DNA of 64,000 nt from Bacillota bacterium. Its GTDB lineage: Bacteria > Bacillota > UBA4882 > UBA8346. The notes beneath the pieces were generated by a model that saw nothing but the letters and a program-made list of their open reading frames with translations, was not told the origin of the DNA and ran no database searches. The stretch covers positions 356,633-420,632 of the forward strand of contig JAEYPR010000010.1 in assembly GCA_023410535.1 (NCBI GenBank), in the 5' to 3' direction. Below, in pieces: positions 52,568-61,165 of this stretch. Position 1 is the first letter of the stretch, and each line of letters starts with the position of its first letter. The translations under genes were made by a program, and so were the position numbers.

Positions 52568-53145
52568 TTAGCCTTTTTCACCTTTCGAGAGTTGGTTTTA
52601 CTCTTCTTCTTGCTTTTTTTGGGGTTAAAGTCGGCCAAGTTGAACAGTGCTAATAGTTTTCCTACAAAAAACACAATGTCATTCGCCCGGTTCATGGCGT
52701 AACTTTTGCCAAAGGCTTTTCCTCCAACGGTCAACGCTGCGGCCAAGGCGATCATGATTGAGCCAAGTAACTGTTCTTTCAAGAGGTGATTATATTGATT
52801 AATATTGAGGGTAATGGCCGCAACCAAGACTCCACCTAGGGTTCCGGCGATATCGCCGATCACGTCATTGCAAAAATTAGCGACCCGGTCGGCATGCCGA
52901 ATTAAATAGATCGCTTGTTTCGAACCGCTCACTTTATCCGAGGCCATGGCGTGGAAAGGCATCTCACTGGCTGCGGTCACCGCAGTGCCGATAAGATCAA
53001 AGACGATGCCGGTGGTTATGATCACTCCCAAAAAGATCAACGAGAGCCATAAAGACAAAGAAGTATCGAAGAAGAGCGAGATAATCAAGGAGATTGTAAA
53101 CGTTAATAGGGCAGTGCGTAACGCTTTGATCGTATTACTAAACAA
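52564..53145 (-). CDS. oapA: OLE-associated protein OapA (membrane RNA-binding protein)
   Basis: A 193-residue protein with about four membrane segments (LLTFTISLIISLFF, LWLSLIFLGVIITTGIV, TLGGVLVAAITL, LLGSIMIALAAALTV), a central GxxxA-rich region and a Lys-rich tail. It follows the OLE RNA and precedes dxs, the canonical place for OapA, which binds OLE RNA and brings it to the membrane in studied species. The start is TTG 53145 after AAGGTGAT. Assignment rests on layout plus synteny. Confidence 0.87.
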   Translation of the reverse strand: MFSNTIKALRTALLTFTISLIISLFFDTSLSLWLSLIFLGVIITTGIVFDLIGTAVTAASEMPFHAMASDKVSGSKQAIYLIRHADRVANFCNDVIGDIAGTLGGVLVAAITLNINQYNHLLKEQLLGSIMIALAAALTVGGKAFGKSYAMNRANDIVFFVGKLLALFNLADFNPKKSKKKSKTNSRKVKKAK

Positions 53146-53164
53146 GAGAAATCACCTTAAATCT

Positions 53165-53840
53165 AAATTTACATCAAAAAAGCGACCCTTAAAAGGGCCG
53201 GACCGTCTCTTCGCTAAAATATGTATTGGAGATGGTATCTACCGAGTAAAAATTGTGGCTTAGGTCCAGTAGGTTTTCCCAACAGACCTCCATTCCGTCA
53301 CCGGAACGGCGGTTTCCCTTTATGGTCTATCTGCCACGTCACCGTTGGCAGGACTGAATTACCACTGAGTCCACACTGTAATCCCCGGTAAATCTCGATT
53401 ACTCGAATAGCCTAGGAGTTTTCCTCAGCAGAAAGAGACATTTTCTAGCCTCTGTTGCAATGTTGGGTTTCAAATGGCAGAGAGTCGCTTGGTTCTGCAG
53501 AACTTTCGCAGCTTGATACCCATATCCTCCCAACCCGCTTCAAGGCAGGCTACACTGCACCGATACTAAGTACAAAGACCGTACCACATGCAGGTTTACC
53601 CCCAAGCCGTAGTTCACGCTTCGTTTTGCAACGGGATTCCCACGCACTTGGGCCTCCACGGTGGTGGGGTCTACGCCCACATGCCATTGTGGATCGCCCC
53701 ATCCCCTTAACCCCCAGCACCAACCCCCGACTGGGCGTCAGAAGCCAGCACCAGGGACTTCATCGATGTGCCCGCAACGGATTTTTAGGCCCGTCTTCAA
53801 AAATGGTCGTTCCGACTAGGATACTACACCATCTCCATGA
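53165..53840 (-). ncRNA. ole: OLE RNA (ornate large extremophilic RNA)
   Basis: An 817-bp stretch between the DUF212 gene and oapA has no credible gene on the transcribed strand but is GC-richer and hairpin-rich. Its own promoter lies at 53846-53876, and it runs to a CCCTTTTAAGGG hairpin plus T-run at about 53175-53200. The flanking order xseA-xseB-ispA-DUF212-[RNA]-oapA-dxs is that known for OLE RNA in anaerobic and extremophilic Bacillota, and the length (about 650-680 nt) fits. OLE with OapA forms a membrane RNP tied to stress responses. Ends are approximate; the 174-codon plus-strand frame here is antisense noise. Confidence 0.85.
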
Positions 53841-53845
53841 CAAAC

Positions 53846-53876
53846 ATTATACCATATATTTATTATTCCGTGTAAA
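53846..53876 (-). promoter_or_regulatory. Promoter of the OLE RNA
   Basis: The minus strand has TTTACA (53871-53876), a 19-bp spacer and TGGTATAAT (extended -10, TATAAT at 53846-53851). Transcription would start near 53839. Confidence 0.65.
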
Positions 53877-53962
53877 AAGCTGTTACCATCTTTACCATGA
53901 TAACGCAGTTCGGTGCGGTCATTCCTCGCTTTCGAGAACAACATCGGATAAAATTTACCAAT

Positions 53963-54391
53963 TTATTTCATCAAGATAATTGCCATAACCACACCCAAGG
54001 TAGCGCCGGCGATTACTTCGACCGGGGTATGGCCGAGGAATTCTTTTAACCGTTCCTGGTGAAATTCTCCTTCTTCAAACAGCTCATCAATGATTTTATT
54101 CAAAGTAATCGCTTGCCGGCTGGCGGCCAAACGGACGCCGGCCGCGTCATACATGACAACGACCGCGAAAATCAGGGCGATGGCGGTGATTGGATTATCC
54201 CAACCCATTTTGATGCCAACGGCAGTCGCCAGCGATGCCACCAAAGCCGAATGGGAACTGGGCATGCCGCCGGCGCCGGCAAACCGTTTGAAGTTAACCC
54301 TTTTTTCCTTGATAAAATAAAAGATGCCTTTTAAAAATTGGGCTAAAAACCAAGCTGACAAACAAGTCCATAAAATTTTATTATACGCCAT
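53963..54391 (-). CDS. DUF212 (acid phosphatase/haloperoxidase-like) membrane protein
   Basis: A 142-residue membrane protein with the family motif GGMPSSHSALVASLATAVG at about residue 40 and YDAAGVRLAASRQA. It is related to PAP2-type phosphatases and a possible lipid or isoprenoid phosphate phosphatase (inference from fold and context). It lies between the polyprenyl synthetase gene and OLE RNA, its usual place. Start ATG 54391 is likely; TTG 54412 is possible. Confidence 0.88.
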   Translation of the reverse strand: MAYNKILWTCLSAWFLAQFLKGIFYFIKEKRVNFKRFAGAGGMPSSHSALVASLATAVGIKMGWDNPITAIALIFAVVVMYDAAGVRLAASRQAITLNKIIDELFEEGEFHQERLKEFLGHTPVEVIAGATLGVVMAIILMK

Positions 54392-54457
54392 TTCGCTCAG
54401 AAAACTCCTCAAAGGTAATCCATCTCCCTTGTTTCAAGAGATTTTTTAATCACCCCA

Positions 54458-55540
54458 TTAAAAATCACGGTTGACGACATACTGGGCCCAAGTAAGTAAA
54501 AGCTCTTTGTAGATTGAATTGGCTAAGGGCTCGATCTCGGTTAGCGCATCCATCACAATCGACTCGGCTAAATTGCGGGTATACTCAATCCCGTTAAAAT
54601 CGATCAAAATCTGCCGGATCTTAACGACTTCCGCTTCGGTGATATAGGGATCGCCCAACCAGCGGGTGAGATACTCCCGTTCGGCCTGTCCAGCATTACT
54701 GTAAGCGTGTAAGACAATGGTAGTCCGTTTCCCTTCGCGAATATCGGAACCTACCTTTTTCCCGAGCAGTTTTTCATCGCCGATAATGCCTAAAATGTCA
54801 TCTTGCAATTGAAACGCGGTACCGCATTTCCGGGCAAACCGTCCCACTGCCGCAATTAAACCGTTATCGTTGACCGTCTTGCCCAAGCCGATGGAAGCGC
54901 CGGCGATTCCGGCATACTCATATAAAACTCCGGTTTTGAGCTCAAGCATGCGTAAAACTTCGGCTTCGGTCAGTTCGTTGATAGGGCGCCGAGCAAAAAG
55001 GACATCCAATGCCTCCCCTTCGACCAGCCCGTTGGTGACATCTACCTCTAAGCGCTTGATTAAATCGAAGACCACCGGCAGCGGCACGCCTAAATCCGCC
55101 GAGTCCAACAACAATCTTACCGACCAAGCATGCTGCAGGTCACCGGTTAAAATGGCGACATTACGCCCCAAGTCACCGGCTTCTTTTTCAGGATAACCCC
55201 AGTCTAACGCTTTTAACCGGAATTCCTCGTGGATGGTTGGCAAGCCGCGCCGGCGCGGGTCATTGTCAATGATATCGTCATGGACTAACGTCCAGGTGTG
55301 ATAAACCTCAACCGACGCCGCCGCCAAGCGGGCTTGCATTTCTTTGCCCCCAACCGCGCCACAGCAGAAGAAGAGGATTCCGGGTCGAAACCGTTTGGCC
55401 GGACGGTTCAAGTATGAAAAAACAGCCTCCCGGAGCGGCTCAGGATTAAAACGCTGACGGTATTCGGGTTCGTTAAAGATCTCGACCACCATCGTTTCCC
55501 GCTCTTTTAACGCATTGACAAACTGCTCCTTGGTAACCAT
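54458..55540 (-). CDS. Polyprenyl synthetase (IspA-like)
   Basis: A 360-residue all-helical prenyltransferase that lengthens isoprenoid diphosphates. The first Asp-rich motif is VHDDIIDNDPRRRG at about 85 and the second is FQLQDDILGIIGD at about 235. It is longer than typical IspA (about 295). ATG 55540 follows the xseB stop closely; the long upstream frame is an xseB shadow. The product chain length cannot be told. Confidence 0.92.
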   Translation of the reverse strand: MVTKEQFVNALKERETMVVEIFNEPEYRQRFNPEPLREAVFSYLNRPAKRFRPGILFFCCGAVGGKEMQARLAAASVEVYHTWTLVHDDIIDNDPRRRGLPTIHEEFRLKALDWGYPEKEAGDLGRNVAILTGDLQHAWSVRLLLDSADLGVPLPVVFDLIKRLEVDVTNGLVEGEALDVLFARRPINELTEAEVLRMLELKTGVLYEYAGIAGASIGLGKTVNDNGLIAAVGRFARKCGTAFQLQDDILGIIGDEKLLGKKVGSDIREGKRTTIVLHAYSNAGQAEREYLTRWLGDPYITEAEVVKIRQILIDFNGIEYTRNLAESIVMDALTEIEPLANSIYKELLLTWAQYVVNRDF

Positions 55541-55544
55541 CGAA

Positions 55545-55808
55545 TCAACTCTCCTCTGGATCCGGTTTAAACTGCCCGATTTTCGGCTCCCCTTTTTCGA
55601 TCCCCAACAAAATATCCAGCCGACCTTCGGCAGCATCCAACTTGCCCGTACAAAAACGCGCCAATCCGACCCCTTCTTCAAATAAATTCAGACTTTCTTC
55701 CAAAGACAATTCGCCTGATTCGAGCTTTTGGACGATATCAGTGAGGCGTTCAATGGCCTCTTCATAACTTCGTTCGCTGGTAACTTTGGTGTCGACTGTT
55801 TCAGCCAT
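55545..55808 (-). CDS. xseB: Exodeoxyribonuclease VII small subunit
   Basis: An 87-residue helical protein with SYEEAIERLTDIVQKLESGE and LSLEESLNLFEEGVGL, the XseB signatures. ATG 55808 follows AAGGAGGAG and touches the xseA stop. Confidence 0.95.
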   Translation of the reverse strand: MAETVDTKVTSERSYEEAIERLTDIVQKLESGELSLEESLNLFEEGVGLARFCTGKLDAAEGRLDILLGIEKGEPKIGQFKPDPEES

Positions 55809-57016
55809 TATGACTCCTCCTTCGCCGTGACCACGCAATCTAATTTACCCGAAGCTAAAGTGACCTTGAGAGTCTCCCTCACTTCGACTTGGTCCGCGCG
55901 TTTGACAAACGTCCCGTCCTGCCTTTGAATTACCGAGTAACCCCGCCCTAAAGTTGCCAAAGGGCTTAATGAATCAAGTTTACCCAATATGGTCAAGAAA
56001 CGTTCTTTCTCCAAACTGACTGTCTGTTGGGAACGGCGAATGATCCGTTCCGCCAGCAAATCCAGGTCCTGACGTCGCCGGTCCAGCAGTTGTTGTTTCG
56101 GTGTTTGCAGGATCCGACTACGCAGAAGACGTTGCAGATTGTCGCGCTCCGTCCGTAACTTACGGTTCATGCCCACTTGTAACCGGCGCTGTAAATTGTC
56201 AACTTGGGTCTTCAGGGACAATTGTTCCGGCACTGCTAATTCAGCTGCTGCCGATGGGGTGGGCGCGCGTAGGTCCGCAACAAAATCGGCGATGGTAAAA
56301 TCGGTTTCATGACCGACTGCGGAGATGATCGGTAAAGTAAAATCAGCGATGGCTCGGGCTAACCGTTCATCATTAAAAGCCCAAAGATCCTCTAACGAAC
56401 CGCCGCCCCGGCCGATGATCACCAAATCCAAGTTTTTGAAATGAGTCGCCTCTTGTAAGGCTTTGATTAGACTAGCGGGGGCTTCCTCCCCTTGAACCTG
56501 GGCCGGTATGATTAAAATATCAAGATTGGGACGGCGCCGCCGCAGGATCTTGATCATATCCCGCACGGCCGCTCCGGTCGGCGAGGTAATAATCGCGATC
56601 CGCTGCGCCAAAGGCGGCAGCGGTTTCTTGCGGCGCGGGTCGAACAGTCCTTCCTGCTCTAAACGGGCTTTTAACTTTTCAAACGCTAAGTAAAGATTTC
56701 CAACCCCGGCCTCTTCCATCTCATCAATATAAAGTTGGTATTGGCCCATCTTTTCGTAGACGGATAGCCGACCGCGCACCTTGACCGCCATGCCGTCCGC
56801 CGGTTTAAAGGAAAGGAAACGGGTCTGCGAACGAAACATCACGCAACTAATCCGCGCTCCGTTGTCTTTCAATGTAAAATACAAATGACCGGAGGTATGG
56901 GAGGTAAAATTAGAGATTTCGCCGCTGATCCAAACTTCCGATAATGAGAAAGTCTCTTCAATAATCTGTTTAATGGTAAGGGTTAGTTGGTGAACAGTAA
57001 TAATCTGCAACGTCAA
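55808..57016 (-). CDS. xseA: Exodeoxyribonuclease VII large subunit
   Basis: A 402-residue nuclease subunit: OB-fold (WISGEISNFTSHTSGHLYF), catalytic core (AIITSPTGAAVRDMI, IGRGGGSLEDLW, SAVGHETDFTIADFVAD) and a coiled-coil C-terminal region. It degrades single-stranded DNA with XseB. TTG 57016 after AAAGGAGC is the likely start; the 36 codons upstream are not family-like. Confidence 0.95.
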   Translation of the reverse strand: MTLQIITVHQLTLTIKQIIEETFSLSEVWISGEISNFTSHTSGHLYFTLKDNGARISCVMFRSQTRFLSFKPADGMAVKVRGRLSVYEKMGQYQLYIDEMEEAGVGNLYLAFEKLKARLEQEGLFDPRRKKPLPPLAQRIAIITSPTGAAVRDMIKILRRRRPNLDILIIPAQVQGEEAPASLIKALQEATHFKNLDLVIIGRGGGSLEDLWAFNDERLARAIADFTLPIISAVGHETDFTIADFVADLRAPTPSAAAELAVPEQLSLKTQVDNLQRRLQVGMNRKLRTERDNLQRLLRSRILQTPKQQLLDRRRQDLDLLAERIIRRSQQTVSLEKERFLTILGKLDSLSPLATLGRGYSVIQRQDGTFVKRADQVEVRETLKVTLASGKLDCVVTAKEES

Positions 57017-57275
57017 ACGATTGCTCCTTTTTCGATGGATGACAGGTGACTGGTGCCAAGCAAATCGCCAAAACCGACTTACACTTTCATATGATTCGGT
57101 AAAATAGCAGAAAACTCCTGCCAAAAAGGAAAATGTCTATTGTGCACCCAGCTCAATCAGCTTTCATACGAATGAGTCTTATCGCTGGCACGGTAGGAGA
57201 CATTTATTCCGGTTGTAATATAAATTATTTACAAAAAGATGAAATCTGTTTCACATTTGTGTAAATAATTGTAAC

Positions 57276-57300
57276 AAAAAACCGGCTCAAATTGAGCCGG
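57276..57300 (-). terminator. Intrinsic terminator of the sigma/anti-sigma operon
   Basis: On the minus strand CCGGCTCAA-TTTGAGCCGG is followed by TTTTTT. It lies 11 bp after the anti-sigma stop. Confidence 0.85.
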
Positions 57301-57310
57301 AGAATGATCC

Positions 57311-57994
57311 TTAGGGGTTGACTTCATGGTGAATACTTACCGTAGCGCCCGCTTTTTCCAATGATTGCTTCAGGTCATGGGCTTCTTGCTCCGTCAGTCC
57401 GGTGAATTGACTCAGCGGGGTTTCGGTTTTCCGCATCGCGTAAAAGGAACCGGCTTCCCGGGCGGCGCGAAAATCGCGGGCCAGCCGTTGAACCTGTTTG
57501 TCCTGGGGACCAAAAGATATAATCTCCACCGTGTAGGAGCCGGCCTGCCGCTCTTGCGCCGACCCGGCTTGGAGTTCTGTTTCCGGCGCCGCTTTCAAGG
57601 CCATCACCTTATCGGCGGCTTGTGGTACTGGCGCTAGATTCTGCGCCATGGGACGACTATATTGCAGAAAGGCCAAGACGAACAGCATCAGCACCACTCC
57701 GCCGAACGCCGGAAGTAACGGCTTGGTTTTCAGTCGTTCCAAAATTTTCGTCAAAAGATTTGACTCCGGTACGGTAGCTTGGCGAATTGTTTGGCGCCAA
57801 GCCGACGCAAATTGCGGCGGCGTCTCCAACTCCGGCGTCGTGGAGAGCAACTCCTGCGCTTCACAGCTTAAGCGCCATTCCTCGGTGCAAGCGTGACACT
57901 GCTGCAAATGCTGTTTGAGCGCTAGATCGACCGGTTCGGTCAAGCCGTTGTCGATTGTCGCCTGAAGCTTATTTTGAACCTCGCTACATTTCAT
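57311..57994 (-). CDS. Anti-sigma factor with zinc-finger (zf-HC2) domain
   Basis: A 227-residue membrane protein. The N-terminal H-x3-C-x2-C zinc motif (LQQCHACTEEW with the upstream His) binds the sigma factor. There is one membrane segment at about 95-112 (FGGVVLMLFVLAFLQYS) and an extracytoplasmic domain. It overlaps the sigma gene by 4 bp and holds that factor inactive until a signal arrives. Confidence 0.85.
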   Translation of the reverse strand: MKCSEVQNKLQATIDNGLTEPVDLALKQHLQQCHACTEEWRLSCEAQELLSTTPELETPPQFASAWRQTIRQATVPESNLLTKILERLKTKPLLPAFGGVVLMLFVLAFLQYSRPMAQNLAPVPQAADKVMALKAAPETELQAGSAQERQAGSYTVEIISFGPQDKQVQRLARDFRAAREAGSFYAMRKTETPLSQFTGLTEQEAHDLKQSLEKAGATVSIHHEVNP

Positions 57995-58575
57995 GTTGCG
58001 TGAGCCCTCCCTTCCACCAGCGAACCGTAACGCGGCCGGCCTGCCAACTGACGCCGGAACGATTCCCGCGCCCGGTTCAACCGGGATTTGACGGTTCCGA
58101 CATTACACTTGAGAATCCGGGCAATGGTGTTGTAATCCAATCCTTCGATATCTTTTAATATAATAATGGCACGGTGCTCCTCCGAGAGCATCAGCAACAC
58201 CTCTTGAATCAGTTCCGACCGTTCCGTCTGTTCCGCCTCATCCGCCGGGTTATGAAAGATGGCGGCCGGTTCATACCCTTGTTCTTTCAACTCATCCAAC
58301 GAACCGTTCTGGCGTTTGCGGCGCCGCAACTCATCGAGGCAAAGATTGGATACCACCCGATATAGCCATGTCTTAAAGGATGAATTGCCGTTAAACTCGC
58401 TGATCTTATGAAAGATACGAAGCATCGCCTCTTGGCCGAGATCGCTCGCATCATGATGATTGCCGAAATAACGGAAAGTAAGATTATAGATTAACCGTTC
58501 ATAGTTCCCGAGCAGCTCTTCAAAGGCCAACTTGTCGCCCGTTTGACAACGGGCAATTAACTCCGCTTCGGTCAT
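57991..58575 (-). CDS. ECF RNA polymerase sigma factor (SigW/RpoE-like)
   Basis: A 194-residue sigma-70 group IV factor: region 2 (YNLTFRYFGNHHDASDLGQEAMLRIF) and region 4 (GLDYNTIARILKCNVGTVKSRL) without region 3. ATG 58575 follows CAGGAGG. It is co-transcribed with the anti-sigma gene. The signal is probably envelope stress (inference). Confidence 0.93.
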   Translation of the reverse strand: MTEAELIARCQTGDKLAFEELLGNYERLIYNLTFRYFGNHHDASDLGQEAMLRIFHKISEFNGNSSFKTWLYRVVSNLCLDELRRRKRQNGSLDELKEQGYEPAAIFHNPADEAEQTERSELIQEVLLMLSEEHRAIIILKDIEGLDYNTIARILKCNVGTVKSRLNRARESFRRQLAGRPRYGSLVEGRAHAT

Positions 58576-59113
58576 TGATTCACCCTCCTGCCGAAGTTGC
58601 ATTTCAACGACGGATTTCTCCGGCGCGATGCAACCCTCTGTTAATTATAACGACAAGTCGGCAGGGAATCAACTCCCAGTTCCCGATGGTTTTTACCGAA
58701 TGGCAACTGTTGGCTATTTCACAATAACTTACCGGCAACCGCCGTCCGATTTATGCGTTATATTATGTAAAGCGGAGATGCAATATCAAGATCATTGCTT
58801 GAGATGCATTTTTGACGAAATTGGTGGCGTCGATGTTCCGTTTTATTTGAAAAAATTTTCGGAACCACCCGCTGGCACGGGCGAGGCACAAACCGCCATT
58901 TTTACCAACAGTTGCATAAAGGATATTAAAAGTCCAGCTAGAATCCTATTTATCGCAACGTTATGTAAATTTGTTTGACAACGTTACCGCCGAATCGACG
59001 CAATATTATATCAAGCAACTTTCCATTGCCAGTCAAACAAATCCCGCATCCGTTTGGTGACGGATGAAATGAAAATAACCTAACGGTTCATAATTTGGAA
59101 AGGAGCGTCATTG
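58576..59113. other. Divergent intergenic region, sigma operon / SLH gene
   Basis: This 538-bp gap lies between the divergent sigma operon and SLH gene. A 116-codon plus-strand frame at 58628-58978 has no ribosome site or domain and looks fortuitous. A perfect hairpin CATCCGT-TTGGTG-ACGGATG at 59047-59066 lies in the SLH leader. No confident promoter pair was found. Confidence 0.5.
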
Positions 59114-60340
59114 ATGTTGTTTACAAAGAAATTTTATGGAATGTTACTCGGGGTGACCATGTTAAGCGGGCTTTTCTGCACTCAAGTTCAAGCCGCCCCG
59201 GTTGCCCTCTCCGACATTGAGGGAAATTGGGCTCAGAAATCCATTGAAAACCTGGCGAAACAAGGCGCCGTGGCCGGTTACCCCGACGGCACGTTCAAAC
59301 CGGACCAAGCGGTCAGCCGCGCCGAGTTTGCCAAGATGACCGCAGCATTGTTGAACTATAGCGACACCGGTTCCAACAGTCTTCCGGATGTCGGCGGTCA
59401 CTGGGCAAGTTCTTATATTAACAAAGTTGCCGCCCAAAAGGTAATGAGCACTTTCGCCGACGGCACCTTCAAACCCGACGGCAATGTCAGCCGGGCTCAA
59501 TTGGCGGTATTCATGACCCGGGCGCTGCATATCGTGACCACGGAAGAAAAATACACCGATCCTTGGCCGGCCAGCTTTACCGATCTTGACACCAAGCACT
59601 GGGCTTTCCGCTCCGCGGAGGTGGATAACAAACTCGGTATCCTGCCGGAAGCTTTTCAACCAATGTTTAAACCGGACCAAGCGGTGACCCGCGCCGAAGC
59701 CGCCTGGACTTTGAACGCACTGAATCAACTGTCGGTGAAGAAAGGCAAGATTGCCACCGTTGATCCCGATACCGGCCTGGTGAACATCCAAGGCAATAGC
59801 GGCGATCCGTTGCTGGCGATGATCGCCCCGGAGACGATCCTGATGCGCAACAATACCACCGCGCCGATCGACTCGATGCTCTCCGGCGATGAGATTACCG
59901 TCATTTCCGCCGCCAACGGCGATGTGAAATATACCAAGGCCTTTGGTAAAGTGACCAAAAACGATATCCTGTCCCGGGTCAGCTCCATGACCAAAGGTCA
60001 ACTGACCCCGGATCAAATCAGCGCGATCGCCACCGGTGACTGGAGCACAGTCAAGGACGGCGTGAAAGGAAACATCTTCAACCGCTTGATCAGCATGGGT
60101 CTCACCGCCGGTGAAGCCGAAAGCTTGATCAACCAGGATTGGAACTATCTTGACACCGTCAGTAAAGACCGGTTGTCCCAAGCCCTCTCGGCTCAGTTCG
60201 GAATCACCCAGGACTTTAGCCAAGCTTTGTTGGACCGGGATATGAAGAAGATTCAGGATTACGGCAAAGTAGAACTGGCGACCGCGGCGTTAAGTCGATT
60301 GTTAGGAGCGCAAGCGGGGACCGACAGTAGTTCGTACTAA
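59114..60340 (+). CDS. S-layer homology (SLH) domain protein
   Basis: A 408-residue exported protein: signal peptide (MLGVTMLSGLFCTQVQA region), then three SLH domains at about 30-75 (YPDGTFKPDQAVSRAEF), 90-135 (FADGTFKPDGNVSRAQL) and 150-200 (MFKPDQAVTRAE). They are followed by a short beta domain and an alpha-helical C-terminal region. SLH domains tether proteins to cell-wall polymer or link the outer membrane to the wall in diderm Bacillota. ATG 59114 follows AAAGGAGCG. Confidence 0.9.
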   Translation: MLFTKKFYGMLLGVTMLSGLFCTQVQAAPVALSDIEGNWAQKSIENLAKQGAVAGYPDGTFKPDQAVSRAEFAKMTAALLNYSDTGSNSLPDVGGHWASSYINKVAAQKVMSTFADGTFKPDGNVSRAQLAVFMTRALHIVTTEEKYTDPWPASFTDLDTKHWAFRSAEVDNKLGILPEAFQPMFKPDQAVTRAEAAWTLNALNQLSVKKGKIATVDPDTGLVNIQGNSGDPLLAMIAPETILMRNNTTAPIDSMLSGDEITVISAANGDVKYTKAFGKVTKNDILSRVSSMTKGQLTPDQISAIATGDWSTVKDGVKGNIFNRLISMGLTAGEAESLINQDWNYLDTVSKDRLSQALSAQFGITQDFSQALLDRDMKKIQDYGKVELATAALSRLLGAQAGTDSSSY

Positions 60341-60365
60341 GAGTAAAAAGCATAATTCGTTGCAA

Positions 60366-60397
60366 AAGCTGCCGGGAGTATCTCCGGCAGCTTTTTT
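60366..60397 (+). terminator. Intrinsic terminator of the SLH gene
   Basis: AAGCTGCCGG-(loop)-CCGGCAGCTT followed by TTTTT, 25 bp after the stop. Confidence 0.88.
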
Positions 60398-60581
60398 GTA
60401 AAAAAAATTGGATAGGCCCACCTTGTTTATTTCTAGGAAAAAACCATTTAATAATTAATCTGCAATTAAATGGAAAATGATTGATCTATTTACAATCAGT
60501 GGAATTAATGATATACTGATCCCAACAATATTTTATATTTGCAATAAGTTTTTACTGGGTGAAAAATTAATCTTCTAAATT

Positions 60582-60621
60582 TGGACATATGTCTGCGGAC
60601 AAATGTCCATTTGTCTTTTTT
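60582..60621 (+). promoter_or_regulatory. Hairpin with U-run in the leader of the GreA-like gene
   Basis: TGGACAT-(TGTC-tgcg-GACA)-ATGTCCA is followed by TTTGTCTTTTTT, 43 bp before the coding start. It has terminator form in front of a gene, so it may attenuate it or end unseen upstream transcription. The rest of the 323-bp gap 60341-60663 holds the SLH terminator. Confidence 0.55.
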
Positions 60622-60663
60622 ATAGCGGATTGACATTAAATGGTTTGACAAGGAGTGTTCCGG

Positions 60664-61125
60664 ATGGAAAAAATCATTCTATCAAAAATTGCATATTTAT
60701 CATTAGTCGAATCCCTGCTTGAGTTGGAAGAGAATCACTTGGAGCTGCTCGATTCCTATTTCCCGTTACCCACGCAAAACCGTAAAGCCATGGATTCACT
60801 GATCACAACATATCTTTCACAGCTGAATCGGATGATGGAAAATATCACGGCAGACGAGTCAAGCACTGTCACGGATTTTCCGTTGGTGACCATCGGAAGC
60901 ACTGTCACTGTCAAAGATCTTGACACGCAAACCGTTACTGAATTTCAGATCATCATCCCAACCACTATGAATGTTGGCGCAACGGATATTTCGATCTTTT
61001 CCCCGTTGGGAAAGGCACTGTTGTTGCAAGAGCGGAATGCGGAGATTGAATATACTGCCCCGGGCGGCCGCTTTCGTTATCAGATTTTGGGCATCGCTAT
61101 TCGTTGTAAAATTGATGCGTATTAG
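60664..61125 (+). CDS. GreA/GreB C-terminal-domain (Rnk-like) protein
   Basis: A 153-residue protein: helical N-terminal part (about 1-70), then the FKBP-like C-terminal domain of Gre factors (TIGSTVTVKDLDTQTVTEFQ, ISIFSPLGKALL). Such proteins bind RNA polymerase or the Rnk target. The N-terminal coiled coil is too short for a normal GreA. ATG 60664 follows AAGGAG at good spacing. It is convergent with the amidohydrolase gene. Confidence 0.8.
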   Translation: MEKIILSKIAYLSLVESLLELEENHLELLDSYFPLPTQNRKAMDSLITTYLSQLNRMMENITADESSTVTDFPLVTIGSTVTVKDLDTQTVTEFQIIIPTTMNVGATDISIFSPLGKALLLQERNAEIEYTAPGGRFRYQILGIAIRCKIDAY

Positions 61126-61165
61126 CGGAATCAATCAAAAGGAAAGAAGGTCTGACGAGCTAGTT

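Noticed and set aside
53160..53870. rRNA fragment or group II intron in the long non-coding GC-rich stretch
   Set aside because: No rRNA core sequences or intron-encoded protein were seen, and gene order fits OLE RNA.
53455..53979. A 174-codon plus-strand open frame
   Set aside because: It is antisense to the OLE RNA interval, has no ribosome site or domain, and is explained by the GC-rich structured RNA.
58628..58978. A 116-codon plus-strand frame
   Set aside because: No ribosome site, no domain, and it begins inside the sigma operon promoter region.
59162..60223. A 353-codon minus-strand open frame
   Set aside because: It is wholly antisense to the SLH protein gene, which has a signal peptide, three SLH domains, ribosome site and terminator.
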